NCBI RefSeq assembly: GCF_003014535.1 | Contig: NZ_PYGD01000014.1 | Location: 1 to 64,000 of the forward strand | Reading direction: 5' to 3' | DNA length: 64,000 bases | DNA from: Taibaiella chishuiensis | Lineage (GTDB): Bacteria > Bacteroidota > Bacteroidia > Chitinophagales > Chitinophagaceae | Part shown: positions 52,458-61,564 of the stretch, one piece after another | How the letters are laid out: each line of letters starts with the position of its first letter | Numbering within the stretch: position 1 is the stretch's first letter | The notes under the pieces: generated by a model | Seen by the model: the letters and a program-made list of their open reading frames with translations, nothing else | What the model was told of the DNA's origin: nothing | Databases searched by the model: none | Program-made: the position numbers and the translations under genes

Positions 52458-53195
52458 CTAATGACCACCGCCCAGCATCGTAAGCAGGGCCAGGCCGATC
52501 CCCGATAAAGTGACGGCCCATTTTCTCCAGTTCATATCGTGCGATTTGGTACCACTTTCGAAGAATATGGTCGTAGCAATATGGATAAAAGCACCTGCGA
52601 TAACGGGAATGCACAAATGGATAAAGTGTTCGATACCTGCGTAACGGCTGCCCAGGAAATAGGTGATCAACCCCGCCACCGGTGTAATGAGCGAGAACAA
52701 TACCAGCGAAAGCGCTGCCCTGCCCTTTCGCCCGTTGCCCGCATAAACCAGCGAAGTGATCAGCATGGCCTCGGGCAGTTTGTGCAGGGCTACCGCCAGG
52801 TACAGCGAGGGTAAAGTAGCCGTATCATTGTAGGATATGCCCAGGGGCAAACCTTCGCTGAAGGCATGTACCGCAAGACCGGCGAAGACCGGCAATACGG
52901 GAATATGGTGGTGGTGATCGCCGCCGACATGCGCATGCCCGTGCTCTACCCCATGGGTAAAGCGCTGGATAACCTGCTGCAGGAAGAAACCGCCGAGGAT
53001 GAACAAACCGGCTTCGTGCCCCGAGTGTTCCACCGTTTCCGGTACGAGGTGCAACAGGGTAATACTTAAGAGGAAAGCGCCGGAAAATGCCAGCAGGTAT
53101 TTCATACGCTGCTCGCTCCAGGAGCGGCTCCACAAGGGAATGCTGCCACCGGCCAGCGTTATTAAAAACAAAATTAAATTATAGAACAAAAACAT
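52458..53195 (-). CDS. ZIP-family metal transporter
   Basis: This 245-residue inner-membrane transporter has about eight helices. A His-rich cytosolic loop is present (GVEHGHAHVGGDHHHH, near residue 85-100). The metal-binding helices contain VHAFSEGLPLG and VALHKLPEAML, the ZIP signature. Zinc import is the most likely role (iron or manganese are possible). It diverges from a Fur/Zur-type gene across an 86-bp space holding a palindromic operator that overlaps the ZIP promoter. Confidence 0.92.
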   Translation of the reverse strand: MFLFYNLILFLITLAGGSIPLWSRSWSEQRMKYLLAFSGAFLLSITLLHLVPETVEHSGHEAGLFILGGFFLQQVIQRFTHGVEHGHAHVGGDHHHHIPVLPVFAGLAVHAFSEGLPLGISYNDTATLPSLYLAVALHKLPEAMLITSLVYAGNGRKGRAALSLVLFSLITPVAGLITYFLGSRYAGIEHFIHLCIPVIAGAFIHIATTIFFESGTKSHDMNWRKWAVTLSGIGLALLTMLGGGH

Positions 53196-53216
53196 ATATC
53201 CTTAAAGATGGGGCGG

Positions 53217-53224
53217 CAAAACTA
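53217..53224 (-). promoter_or_regulatory. -7 box of the ZIP transporter gene
   Basis: TAGTTTTG on the minus strand, 21 nt upstream of the ATG at 53195. A TTG -33 candidate lies 21 nt further upstream (53246-53248), inside the palindromic operator. Confidence 0.5.
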
Positions 53225-53240
53225 ACTGATTTTTTTACAA

Positions 53241-53261
53241 AAACGCAACAATGTTGCATTT
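53241..53261. promoter_or_regulatory. Zur/Fur-type palindromic operator
   Basis: The 21-bp sequence AAA-c-GCAACA-a-TGTTGC-a-TTT is a dyad (AAAnGCAACAnTGTTGCnTTT) in the space between divergent ZIP and Fur/Zur genes. It covers the presumed -33 box of the ZIP gene and lies 8 nt upstream of the -7 box of the regulator, so it could repress both. Confidence 0.65.
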
Positions 53262-53269
53262 AAATTTCT

Positions 53270-53277
53270 TATCTTCG
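53270..53277 (+). promoter_or_regulatory. -7 promoter box, leaderless layout
   Basis: TATCTTCG, then 4 nt, then the ATG at 53282. The transcript is predicted to begin at or next to the start codon. Confidence 0.5.
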
Positions 53278-53281
53278 CATC

Positions 53282-53695
53282 ATGAAAGGTGAAGAAGATA
53301 TATTGCAACAACATGGCCTTAAGAATACGAAGCTCCGGAAAGCGGTATTATCCGTACTGATCCATGCAGAGAAAGGCTTATCGCACCAGGACCTGTCGCG
53401 GGCGCTGGATGTGGACTTCGACCGGGTTACCCTTTTCCGTACCTTACATTCCTTCGAAGATGCGGGCATCCTTCATAAGATAATCGATCCCAACGGAACA
53501 GCCAAATACGCTTATTCAGCTGCCGACGAAGCAGACAAGGATCATTGTCATGCCCATTTTATCTGCCTGAAATGTGAAGAGGTATTTTGCCTCGAAGATA
53601 GTTTCCCGCTGAAAGATGTAAAAGTGCCGCGCGGGTTTAAGAAGAATACCCTGGATGTACAGGTGAAAGGCATCTGCAAAGAATGTAATAATTAA
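53282..53695 (+). CDS. Fur-family metal-responsive repressor, Zur-like
   Basis: This 137-residue protein has a winged helix (LRKAVLSVLIHAEKGLSHQD, then VDFDRVTLFRTLHSFEDAGI) and a dimerisation/metal domain with HCHAHFICLKCEEVFCLED and a C-terminal CKEC. The two CxxC pairs form the structural zinc site. Divergence from a ZIP gene and the shared palindrome argue for zinc (Zur) sensing; other Fur types are possible. It is followed 10 bp later by a DUF721 gene. Confidence 0.88.
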   Translation: MKGEEDILQQHGLKNTKLRKAVLSVLIHAEKGLSHQDLSRALDVDFDRVTLFRTLHSFEDAGILHKIIDPNGTAKYAYSAADEADKDHCHAHFICLKCEEVFCLEDSFPLKDVKVPRGFKKNTLDVQVKGICKECNN

Positions 53696-53705
53696 AAACC
53701 GGAAT

Positions 53706-53987
53706 ATGGCTTCTGTAAGTGTTGGCGATGCCCTGAGCAGCTTTTTGAAAAGTGCAAGGCTAAAAGCGAGGATCGACGAGATCCGGGTTAAGGGAGAATG
53801 GGAAAAAATTATGGGCAATACCATTGCCAAATACACGCGCGACGTATCGCTGAAAGACGGCGTGCTGCATATCACTACCGATGTAGCCCCCCTGAAGCAG
53901 GAATTGCAGTTCGGCAAGGCGCAGATCGTCGCCAATATCAACGAATATTTTAAAGAGCAGGTGGTAAAAGATGTGGTGATCCGCTAA
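53706..53987 (+). CDS. DUF721 protein (DciA-like)
   Basis: This 93-residue cytosolic protein has the DUF721 pattern: VGDALSSFLKSARLKARIDE, then WEKIMGNTIAKYTRDVSLKD and LHITTDVAPLKQELQFGKAQ. The domain is shared with DciA, a loader of the replicative helicase in many bacteria. It lies in an operon with the Fur/Zur gene, which may be incidental. A terminator follows. Confidence 0.8.
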   Translation: MASVSVGDALSSFLKSARLKARIDEIRVKGEWEKIMGNTIAKYTRDVSLKDGVLHITTDVAPLKQELQFGKAQIVANINEYFKEQVVKDVVIR

Positions 53988-54004
53988 CCGGCGCACCCAT
54001 ACGG

Positions 54005-54035
54005 CAGCGGGCTATCCTATAAAGATAGCCCGCTG
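54005..54035 (+). terminator. Terminator of the Fur/DUF721 operon
   Basis: A 12-bp stem (54005-54016 with 54024-54035, 7-nt loop) is followed by TTATTTTTAT, 17 nt past the stop at 53987. Confidence 0.88.
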
Positions 54036-54054
54036 TTATTTTTATCGTCCCGGC

Positions 54055-57000
54055 TTAACGGATCAACACGATATCCCCCTGTAAATGGATGGGTGTGCCA
54101 TCCACGCAGGTACCACCGACTACATAATAATAAGTACCCATGTCGGCCGGCGCCCCATTCATAGTCCCCTTCCAGCGCTCTTCTATTTTATACGAGACAA
54201 ACACCAGTTGTCCCCAGCGATTGAATACCCGGAACCGGTACCCCAGGGGATGTCCTTGCGTAACCGGTCCTATTTCGTCGTTCAGCCCATCCCCGTTGGG
54301 GCTAAAGGCATTGGGCATGTAGACCTTACAACAGGGCTCTGTATTTATAGCGATCTGTGCAGTGTCGGTACAACTGTTATCATCCCTACCCTTCACCCGG
54401 AAGGTATTACCGGCCTGTGTCAGCAGTACTGTTATCGTTTCGCCATTGCCCATAGCCCCCCGGTAATCGCTCCAGGTATAATCCGTTGCGCCTGTTGCCC
54501 TGAGGCGCACCGAATCGCCGGTACAGAAGGCGCCGCTGCGCTCAGTATCTATACTGATACCGACCGTGGGCAAGGGGTTGACGGTAAGCTGCAGGGTAAC
54601 AATACTATCGCAACCTGCAGCAGTCAGGAGGGTATCCGTAGCGGTATTATTAGCTGCAGTATAGGTAATGCCATTAAACACATAAGCCTGGCCCTGGCAG
54701 ATTACCTGCTCATCGATACCGGCCAGGTAAGGTGTAACGGTAAGATTCAGGGTTACTATACTATCACAGCCTGCAACCGTTTGCAGAGTATCCTTTAAGC
54801 CCGATTGCGAGGTGGTATAGGTACTCCCATTAAAGCTATAACCCTGTCCCTGGCAAATGGTAACATGGACTGTTCCGGTAAGATAAGGTGTTACCGTTAA
54901 GTTCAGCGTGACAATACTATCACAACCACCTGCCGTGGTTAAAGTATCCCTTGCCGTACTGTTGGATGTCGTATACGTGACGCCATTAAATAAATAACCT
55001 TGCCCTTGGCAAATGGTCTTCACATCGGTACCCGTAAGATAAGGCGAAACCGTAAGGTTTAGCGTTACAATACTATCGCAGCCAGCAACCGTTTGCAAGG
55101 TATCCTTTAAGCCGGACTGCGATGTGGTATAGGTAATCCCATTAAAGCTGTAACCCTGGCCCTGGCAAATGGTAATATTGGCCGTTCCTGTAAGATAGGG
55201 CGTAACGGTAAGGTTTAGCGTAACAATACTATCACAACCACCTGCCGTGGTTAACGTATCCCTTGCTGTACTGTTGGATGTCGTATACGTGACGCCATTA
55301 AATAGATAACTCTGGCCTTGACAGATCGTCCTTACATCGGTACCCGTAAGATAAGGCGAAACCGTAAGATTTAGGGTTACGATACTATCACAACCACCTG
55401 CAGTGGCTAAAGTATCCCTTGCCGTACTGTTGGATGTCGTATACGTGATGCCATTAAATAAATAACTCTGCCCTTGACATATGGTCTTTATATCGGTACC
55501 CGTAAGATAGGGCGTAACAGTAAGGTTTAGCGTGACAATACTATCGCAACCTGCAGCAGTCTGAAACGTGTCTTTGGCGGTATTATTCGCTGTGGTATAA
55601 GTAACGCCATTGAATACATAACTCTGGCCTTGACAAATGGTCTTTACATCGGTACCCGTAAGATAAGGCGAAACCGTAAGATTCAGCGTTACAATGCTAT
55701 CGCAGCCTGCAGCAGTCTGCAGGGTATCCTTTAAACCCGACTGCGATGTGGTATAGGTACTCCCATTAAAGCTATAGCTCTGGCCCTGGCAAATGGTAAC
55801 GTTGGCCGTTCCTGTAAGATAGGGCGTAACGGTAAGGTTTAGCGTTACAATACTATCGCAACCACCTGCCGTGGTTAACGTATCCCTTGCCGTACTATTA
55901 GATGTCGTATACGTGACGCCATTAAATAGATAACTCTGGCCCTGACAGATGGTCTTTACATCGGTACCCGTAAAATAAGGTGAGACCGTAAGGTTTAGGG
56001 TTACAATACTGTCGCAACCTGCAGCAGTCAGGAAGGTATCTTTGGCGGTATTATTCGTCGTGGTATAAGTAACGCCGTTGAATACATAACTCTGACCTTG
56101 ACAGATCGTCTTTATATCGGTACCCGTAAGATAAGGCGAAACCGTAAGATTCAGCGTGACTATGCTATCGCAACCACCTGCCGTGGTTAAAGTATCCCTT
56201 GCCGTACTGTTGGATGTAGTATACATGACGCCATTAAATAGATAACTCTGGCCTTGACAGATCGTCTTTACATCGGTACCCGTAAGATAAGGGGTTACGG
56301 TCAGGTTTAATGTTACAATACTATCGCAGCCTGCAGCAGTTTGCAGGGTATCCTTTAAACCGGACTGCGATGTGGTATAGGTACTCCCATTAAAGCTATA
56401 ACTCTGGCCCTGGCAAATGGTAACATCAGCCGTTCCCGTAAGATAAGGTGTTACCGTAAGGTTTAGGGTTACAATACTATCACAACCACCTGCCGTGGTT
56501 ACCGTATCCTTTGCTGTACTGTTGGATGTGGTATACGTGACGCCATTAAATAGATAGCTCTGGCCCTGACAGATCGTCTTTACATCGGTACCCGTTAGAT
56601 AAGGGGTTACGGTAAGGTTTAAGGTTACAATACTATCACAGCCTGCAACCGTTTGCAGAGTATCCTTTAAGCCCGACTGCGATGTCGTATAGGTCGCACC
56701 ATTAAAGCTATAACTCTGGCCCTGGCAAATGGTAATATTGGCCGTTCCTGTAAGATAAGGTGAGACCGTAAGGTTTAGCGTGACAATACTATCACAACCG
56801 CCTGCCGTGGTTAACGTATCCCTTGCCGTACTATTAGATGTGGTGTAGGTAACGCCATTGAATAGATAGCTCTGGCCTTGACAGATCGTCTTTATATCGG
56901 TACCCGTAAGATAAGGTGAGACCGTAAGGTTTAGGGTTACGATACTGTCGCAGCCGGCAGCAGTCTGCAGGGTATCCTTTAAGCCCGATTGCGAGGTGGT

Positions 57001-59127
57001 ATAGGTAACGCCATTAAATAAATAACTCTGCCCTTGACAGATCGTCTTTACATCGATACCCGTGGGATAAGGCGTTACGGTAAGGTTTAACGTTACAATA
57101 CTATCACAGCCTGCAGCAGTTTGCAGGGTATCCTTTAAACCCGACTGCGATGTGGTATAGGTCGTGCCATTAAAGCTGTAACTCTGGCCCTGGCAAATGG
57201 TAACATGAGCCGTTCCCGTAAGATAGGGCGTAACCGTAAGATTCAGCGTGACTATACTATCGCAGCCTGCAGCAGTCTGGAAGGTATCTTTGGCGGTATT
57301 ATTCGTAGTGGTATAGGTAACGCCATTGAATACATAACTCTTGCCCTGACAAATGGTCTTTACATCGGTACCCGTTGGATAAGGCGTTACCGTAAGGTTT
57401 AGCGTGACGATACTATCGCAACCTGCAGCGTTTTGCAGGGTATCCTTTAAACCCGATTGTGATGTGGTATAGGTACTCCCATTAAAGCTATAACCCTGGC
57501 CCTGGCAAATGGTAACATCAGCCGTTCCGGTAAGATAAGGTGCTACTGTAAGATTCAGCGTTACGATACTATCGCAACCTGCAGCGTTTTGCAGGGTATC
57601 CTTTAAACCCGATTGGGATGTCGTATAGGTCGCACCATTAAAGCTATAACTTTTACCCTGGCAAATGGTAACATGAGCCGTTCCGGTAAGATAAGGTGTC
57701 ACTGTAAGATTCAGTGTTACGATACTATCGCAGCCTGCAGCAGTTTGAAACGTATCTTTGGCGGTATTATTCGCCGTGGTATAAGTAATGCCATTAAATA
57801 CATAACTCTGCCCCTGGCAGATCGTCTTTATATCGGTACCCGTAAGATAAGGTGTTACCGTAAGGTTTAGCGTGACAATACTATCGCAGCCTGCAGCAGT
57901 CTGCAGGGTATCCTTTAAACCCGACTGCGATGTGGTATAGGTCGTGCCATTAAAGCTATAACTTTTACCCTGGCAAATGGTAACGTTGGCCGTTCCGGTA
58001 AGATAAGGTGTCACTGTAAGATTAAGTGTTACAATACTATCGCAACCTGCAGCGGTCTGAAACGTGTCTTTGGCGGTATTATTCGCCGTGGTATAGGTAA
58101 TGCCATTGAATACATAACTCTTACCCTGGCAGATGGTCTTTACATCGGTACCCGTGGGATAAGGCGTTACCGTCAGGTTTAGCGTTACAATACTATCGCA
58201 GCCTGCAGCAGTTTGGAACGTGTCTTTGGCGGTATTGTTCGCCGTGGTATAGGCAACGCCATTAAATACATAACTCTTACCCTGGCAGATGGTCTTTACA
58301 TCGATACCCGTAGGATAAGGAGCAATGGTAAGCTGGTACTGACCACTTACCTGCAAACAGGAATTAAGGGTCATGGTACAGGTGTATACACCACTTTGTA
58401 AAGGCTGTACATTGGTAAGCGTTACCGACGAACCGGTTGCCGTAAAACCGTTGGGGCCAGTCCAGCTATGATTGGTATATTTTGAATCGGGGTCGCCCGG
58501 AAAATCGGGCGCACTTAAAATGATTGTTTTACCCCGGCAAGGCGTACCCGTAGCGGTTATGGGCTGGTTGACCGGGGTAAGGGTAATATCGTCGACCAGT
58601 GTACCCGAGGTGACACCGGCAGGATTCTGGCTGGTCATATCCAGGGCGACGGCATTAGTTGTAGGGGTAAACGTGCCCGTGAAACACTGCCAGGTCCAAC
58701 TGGAATTGGATGCGGCCACGCTTTGTGCCAGGAAAGTATTGGCGCCATTATACAGGCGTACATTGACCGTATTGGGATTGGATGCCGGTCCATTGGAAGT
58801 ACGCCTTGAATACCGGTAGGCAAAGTGATAAGCCTGCCCGGCCACCACGGGTATCGCCGTCCTTCGCAAGGTAGCTTCGGCGTCTACCTCCGCCACGATA
58901 TTCGTTGCAGAGGCGCCACCGTAGGTGCTCTCGGGATTTGTCGTCTCCGTAACGGTGCCCGGTGCTACAGCCCCCCACTGACTGGCAGGTTGTGCCGTAA
59001 AACTACCGTTGTATAAGAGGTTCTGGGCACGACCGGTCCCTGCCGTAAATATACACCCCAACAGTAAAAAACGAAATCCCGTAATACGCTTTAAAGAAGC
59101 GGGGTGTGGAGGTAATCTTGATTTCAT
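54055..59127 (-). CDS. Giant surface protein with 24 tandem 52-residue repeats and gliding-associated C-terminus
   Basis: This is a 1690-residue secreted protein. After a signal peptide (ends GTGRAQ) comes a carbohydrate-binding-like region (residues about 36-190) and an Ig/PKD-like stretch (GPNGFTATGSSVTLTNVQPL). From residue 274 to 1521 there are 24 repeats of exactly 52 residues. Each has ICQG, a YxFNG motif and AxGCDSIVTL (two Cys per repeat). The C-terminus (PNAFSPNGDGLNDEIGPVTQ, RFRVFNRWGQLVF) is the gliding-motility-associated/CHU_C sorting domain for type IX secretion. It is probably a surface adhesin. It is a single gene; no terminator was clearly seen except the convergent one at 54005-54035. 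Confidence 0.93.
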   Translation of the reverse strand: MKSRLPPHPASLKRITGFRFLLLGCIFTAGTGRAQNLLYNGSFTAQPASQWGAVAPGTVTETTNPESTYGGASATNIVAEVDAEATLRRTAIPVVAGQAYHFAYRYSRRTSNGPASNPNTVNVRLYNGANTFLAQSVAASNSSWTWQCFTGTFTPTTNAVALDMTSQNPAGVTSGTLVDDITLTPVNQPITATGTPCRGKTIILSAPDFPGDPDSKYTNHSWTGPNGFTATGSSVTLTNVQPLQSGVYTCTMTLNSCLQVSGQYQLTIAPYPTGIDVKTICQGKSYVFNGVAYTTANNTAKDTFQTAAGCDSIVTLNLTVTPYPTGTDVKTICQGKSYVFNGITYTTANNTAKDTFQTAAGCDSIVTLNLTVTPYLTGTANVTICQGKSYSFNGTTYTTSQSGLKDTLQTAAGCDSIVTLNLTVTPYLTGTDIKTICQGQSYVFNGITYTTANNTAKDTFQTAAGCDSIVTLNLTVTPYLTGTAHVTICQGKSYSFNGATYTTSQSGLKDTLQNAAGCDSIVTLNLTVAPYLTGTADVTICQGQGYSFNGSTYTTSQSGLKDTLQNAAGCDSIVTLNLTVTPYPTGTDVKTICQGKSYVFNGVTYTTTNNTAKDTFQTAAGCDSIVTLNLTVTPYLTGTAHVTICQGQSYSFNGTTYTTSQSGLKDTLQTAAGCDSIVTLNLTVTPYPTGIDVKTICQGQSYLFNGVTYTTSQSGLKDTLQTAAGCDSIVTLNLTVSPYLTGTDIKTICQGQSYLFNGVTYTTSNSTARDTLTTAGGCDSIVTLNLTVSPYLTGTANITICQGQSYSFNGATYTTSQSGLKDTLQTVAGCDSIVTLNLTVTPYLTGTDVKTICQGQSYLFNGVTYTTSNSTAKDTVTTAGGCDSIVTLNLTVTPYLTGTADVTICQGQSYSFNGSTYTTSQSGLKDTLQTAAGCDSIVTLNLTVTPYLTGTDVKTICQGQSYLFNGVMYTTSNSTARDTLTTAGGCDSIVTLNLTVSPYLTGTDIKTICQGQSYVFNGVTYTTTNNTAKDTFLTAAGCDSIVTLNLTVSPYFTGTDVKTICQGQSYLFNGVTYTTSNSTARDTLTTAGGCDSIVTLNLTVTPYLTGTANVTICQGQSYSFNGSTYTTSQSGLKDTLQTAAGCDSIVTLNLTVSPYLTGTDVKTICQGQSYVFNGVTYTTANNTAKDTFQTAAGCDSIVTLNLTVTPYLTGTDIKTICQGQSYLFNGITYTTSNSTARDTLATAGGCDSIVTLNLTVSPYLTGTDVRTICQGQSYLFNGVTYTTSNSTARDTLTTAGGCDSIVTLNLTVTPYLTGTANITICQGQGYSFNGITYTTSQSGLKDTLQTVAGCDSIVTLNLTVSPYLTGTDVKTICQGQGYLFNGVTYTTSNSTARDTLTTAGGCDSIVTLNLTVTPYLTGTVHVTICQGQGYSFNGSTYTTSQSGLKDTLQTVAGCDSIVTLNLTVTPYLAGIDEQVICQGQAYVFNGITYTAANNTATDTLLTAAGCDSIVTLQLTVNPLPTVGISIDTERSGAFCTGDSVRLRATGATDYTWSDYRGAMGNGETITVLLTQAGNTFRVKGRDDNSCTDTAQIAINTEPCCKVYMPNAFSPNGDGLNDEIGPVTQGHPLGYRFRVFNRWGQLVFVSYKIEERWKGTMNGAPADMGTYYYVVGGTCVDGTPIHLQGDIVLIR
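54565..58308 (-). repeat. 24 x 156-bp tandem repeat inside the surface-protein gene
   Basis: The DNA coding for residues 274-1521 repeats with a period of exactly 156 bp. Three unit types alternate by their middle text: ANNTAKDTFQ, SQSGLKDTLQ, and SNSTARDTLT. Unit 9 has the first half of one type and the second half of another, which points to recombination between units. Confidence 0.93.
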
Positions 59128-59487
59128 ATTTATGAGACTTGATCAAACACTTTGCATACAACTGCCCGTATCCCCGGCTCCAAACTAAATCACAGTTAAA
59201 AATTTAATACATTTTTAATGCATATTACTTACATGACGATACCAGCCATATATGCATATAGCAAGCACTCCGGCAATCACAGACAACCGCGAATTACCGT
59301 CACAGAAGAAATAAAAGGAACAGCGAAGATAATTCAGTAAACTAATGCATAGATAGCGATTTACATTAATTTACATTTTATAGTACAAAAAAATCATTTT
59401 ACATGTATTTCCGATTAGCCGAATATTTAAAGAATGTTACTTACAAGACGCAAATACATGTAAAGGATTTAAAGCCCCCCTAAAAGC
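59128..59487. other. AT-rich intergenic region upstream of the surface-protein gene
   Basis: No gene was seen. It should contain the promoter of the leftward giant gene, but no TAnnTTTG box could be picked with confidence. The far end holds the terminator of the M20 gene. Confidence 0.4.
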
Positions 59488-59523
59488 AAAGAGGCCTGCA
59501 GTTTTTTAACTGCAGGCCTCTTT
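59488..59523 (-). terminator. Terminator of the M20 dipeptidase gene
   Basis: A 16-bp stem (59488-59503 with 59508-59523, 4-nt loop) lies 31 nt past the stop at 59555, followed on the minus strand by GCTTTTAG. Confidence 0.85.
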
Positions 59524-59554
59524 TAATCTTTATACGAAGACCAGGTTATCTTGT

Positions 59555-60925
59555 TTAAGCTTTGCTTTCTGCAAAGAACTTATGGAAGTACGGGATCGTT
59601 TCGATGCCTTTGTAGTAATTGAACACATCGTATTTCTCGTTTGGCGAGTGGATGTTATCGTTGTCCAGGCCAAAACCAAGCAATACGGTTTTCAGTCCCA
59701 GCACGCTTTCAAACAGCGCTACGATAGGGATACTGCCGCCACCGCGTGTAGGGATCGGATCCTTACCGAAGGTAGCTTTGATAGCGCGGGCTGCCGCCTG
59801 GTATGCCGGCGAATCGGTAGGCGTTACTACAGGCTCGCCGCCGTGGTGCGGGGTTACTTTAACGGTAACACCTTCGGGTGCGATCTTTTTAAAATGGTCG
59901 GCAAACAGGTTGGAAATTTCTTTGGAGATCTGGTTAGGCACCAGGCGCATAGAGATCTTGGCATAAGCCTTGGAAGGCAGCACGGTTTTAGCGCCTTCGC
60001 CGGTATAACCGCCCCAGATACCGTTTACATCCAATGTAGGACGGGTACCGGTACGTTCGAGTACGGTATATCCTTTTTCGCCCCATACTTCGTCTACCTT
60101 CAGGTCTTTTTTATACTCGTCCAGGTCGAAAGGCGCTTTATTAAGCTCGTCGCGCTCTTCGGCTTTGAGATCAAGCACCTTGTCGTAGAAGCCGGGTATG
60201 GTAATGTGATTGTTTTCGTCGTGCAGCGAAGCTATCATTTTGCACAGCTGGTTGATTGGGTTGGCTACAGCACCGCCGTAAACGCCACTGTGCAGGTCGC
60301 GGTCCGGACCGGTAACTTCTACTTCCATATAAGCCAGGCCACGCAGACCGCTTTCGATAGAAGGATTTTCCATACTGATCATCGAAGTATCGGAGATCAG
60401 CACGATATCGGCTTTCAGTTTTTCTTTGTTGGCTTCGACGAAGATGCCCAGGTTATCGCTGCCCACTTCTTCTTCACCTTCGATCATCAGCTTCACGTTG
60501 CAGGGCAGTGTATTGGTTTTCACCATTACTTCGAGCGCTTTAATATGCATGTACATCTGGCCTTTGTCGTCGCATGCACCGCGGGCATAGATCTTACCGT
60601 CTTTGATCACCGGATCGAAGGGTCCGCTATGCCAGAGATCCAGCGGATCGGCGGGCTGTACGTCGTAGTGCCCGTAAACCAGTACGGTCGGTAATTTTTC
60701 GTCAACGATGATTTCGCCATACACGATCGGGTGGCCGGCCGTAGGGCAAACTTCAGCCTTGGTGCAACCGGCGGCCAGCATCGCAGCCTGAACGGCGTCG
60801 GCACAACGGGCAACATCTCCTTTATATTTACTGTCGGCGCTTACCGATGGGATACGCAGCAGGTCCAATAATTCGTCGAGAAAACGTTGTTTGTTGGTTT
60901 CAAGATATTCTTTCCAGACTTCCAT
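59555..60925 (-). CDS. M20-family dipeptidase
   Basis: This 456-residue metallopeptidase cuts dipeptides or short peptides in the cytosol. Zinc-site motifs are VLVYGHYDVQPAD, ARGACDDKGQMYMHIKA, MIEGEEEVGSDNLGIF, and later DLHSGVYGGAVANPINQL, with a C-terminal HSPNEKYDVFNYYKGIE. This is the M20 dipeptidase branch like carnosinase-type PepV/CPG2 relatives. A TACTTTTG box lies at 60945-60952. A terminator follows. Substrate not known. Confidence 0.93.
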   Translation of the reverse strand: MEVWKEYLETNKQRFLDELLDLLRIPSVSADSKYKGDVARCADAVQAAMLAAGCTKAEVCPTAGHPIVYGEIIVDEKLPTVLVYGHYDVQPADPLDLWHSGPFDPVIKDGKIYARGACDDKGQMYMHIKALEVMVKTNTLPCNVKLMIEGEEEVGSDNLGIFVEANKEKLKADIVLISDTSMISMENPSIESGLRGLAYMEVEVTGPDRDLHSGVYGGAVANPINQLCKMIASLHDENNHITIPGFYDKVLDLKAEERDELNKAPFDLDEYKKDLKVDEVWGEKGYTVLERTGTRPTLDVNGIWGGYTGEGAKTVLPSKAYAKISMRLVPNQISKEISNLFADHFKKIAPEGVTVKVTPHHGGEPVVTPTDSPAYQAAARAIKATFGKDPIPTRGGGSIPIVALFESVLGLKTVLLGFGLDNDNIHSPNEKYDVFNYYKGIETIPYFHKFFAESKA

Positions 60926-60944
60926 GATATTTAATTTTGAGGCT

Positions 60945-60952
60945 CAAAAGTA
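60945..60952 (-). promoter_or_regulatory. -7 box of the M20 dipeptidase gene
   Basis: TACTTTTG on the minus strand, 19 nt upstream of the ATG at 60925. Confidence 0.5.
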
Positions 60953-61092
60953 AGCGAAATGATTTAATTCTACTTTTACCCGAATAATTTTAATTTTCCA
61001 TTTAATCCCGCTGTACCTGCTTCCGGCACTTGTCTGCATCGGGATAATTCCTAACATTTGCACCCTGATTTAAGGGTTAAATTTTTACCTAC

Positions 61093-61440
61093 ATGCGCAC
61101 CATTGCCTGCCTGCTTGTTTCGAACTGCTTTATGACCTATGCCTGGTACGGTCACCTGAAAAAGGATACCTCCGACATGCCCCTGCTCAAACTGGTGCTG
61201 ATCAGCTGGGGCATTGCTTTTTTCGAATACCTCTTTATGGTACCGGCCAACAACAGGTTCGGTAAGCTTGAGGGCTTCAGTCCCTTCCAGCTTAAAACCA
61301 TCCAGGAAATCATTTCCCTTACGGTGTTCTTCCTGTTTGCCATTTTCTTTTTAAAAGAGCAGTTCCGCTGGAATTACCTGGTGGCCTTCCTGCTTATTAT
61401 CGGGGCGGTTTATTTCATGTTCCTGCCCCAAAGCAAATAA
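61093..61440 (+). CDS. DMT-like small membrane protein (DUF486)
   Basis: This is a 115-residue protein with four membrane helices. The text NCFMTYAWYGHLKKDTSDMP near the start, FFEYLFMVPANNRFG and the end LIIGAVYFMFLPQ is that of the DUF486 family, half-size relatives of drug/metabolite transporters. The function is unknown. Members are thought to work as dimers. Confidence 0.88.
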   Translation: MRTIACLLVSNCFMTYAWYGHLKKDTSDMPLLKLVLISWGIAFFEYLFMVPANNRFGKLEGFSPFQLKTIQEIISLTVFFLFAIFFLKEQFRWNYLVAFLLIIGAVYFMFLPQSK

Positions 61441-61564
61441 CGCCGCCAAAGTAACGGATGCCCCAGTCCCCCCGCTTCCCCCCGTTGGGGGTATTTTGGC
61501 AAAATATTAGCAGGAGCCTGAATTAGGGCTTATTTTTGGCTGATCCATAAATAAATTCACCATT

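Noticed and set aside
54565-58308. Possible CRISPR array because of regular spacing
   Set aside because: The 156-bp period is coding, with no unique spacers; it is a protein repeat.
59582-60694. 370-residue open frame antisense to the M20 dipeptidase
   Set aside because: The opposite strand carries all M20 zinc motifs; this frame is a shadow of codon bias.
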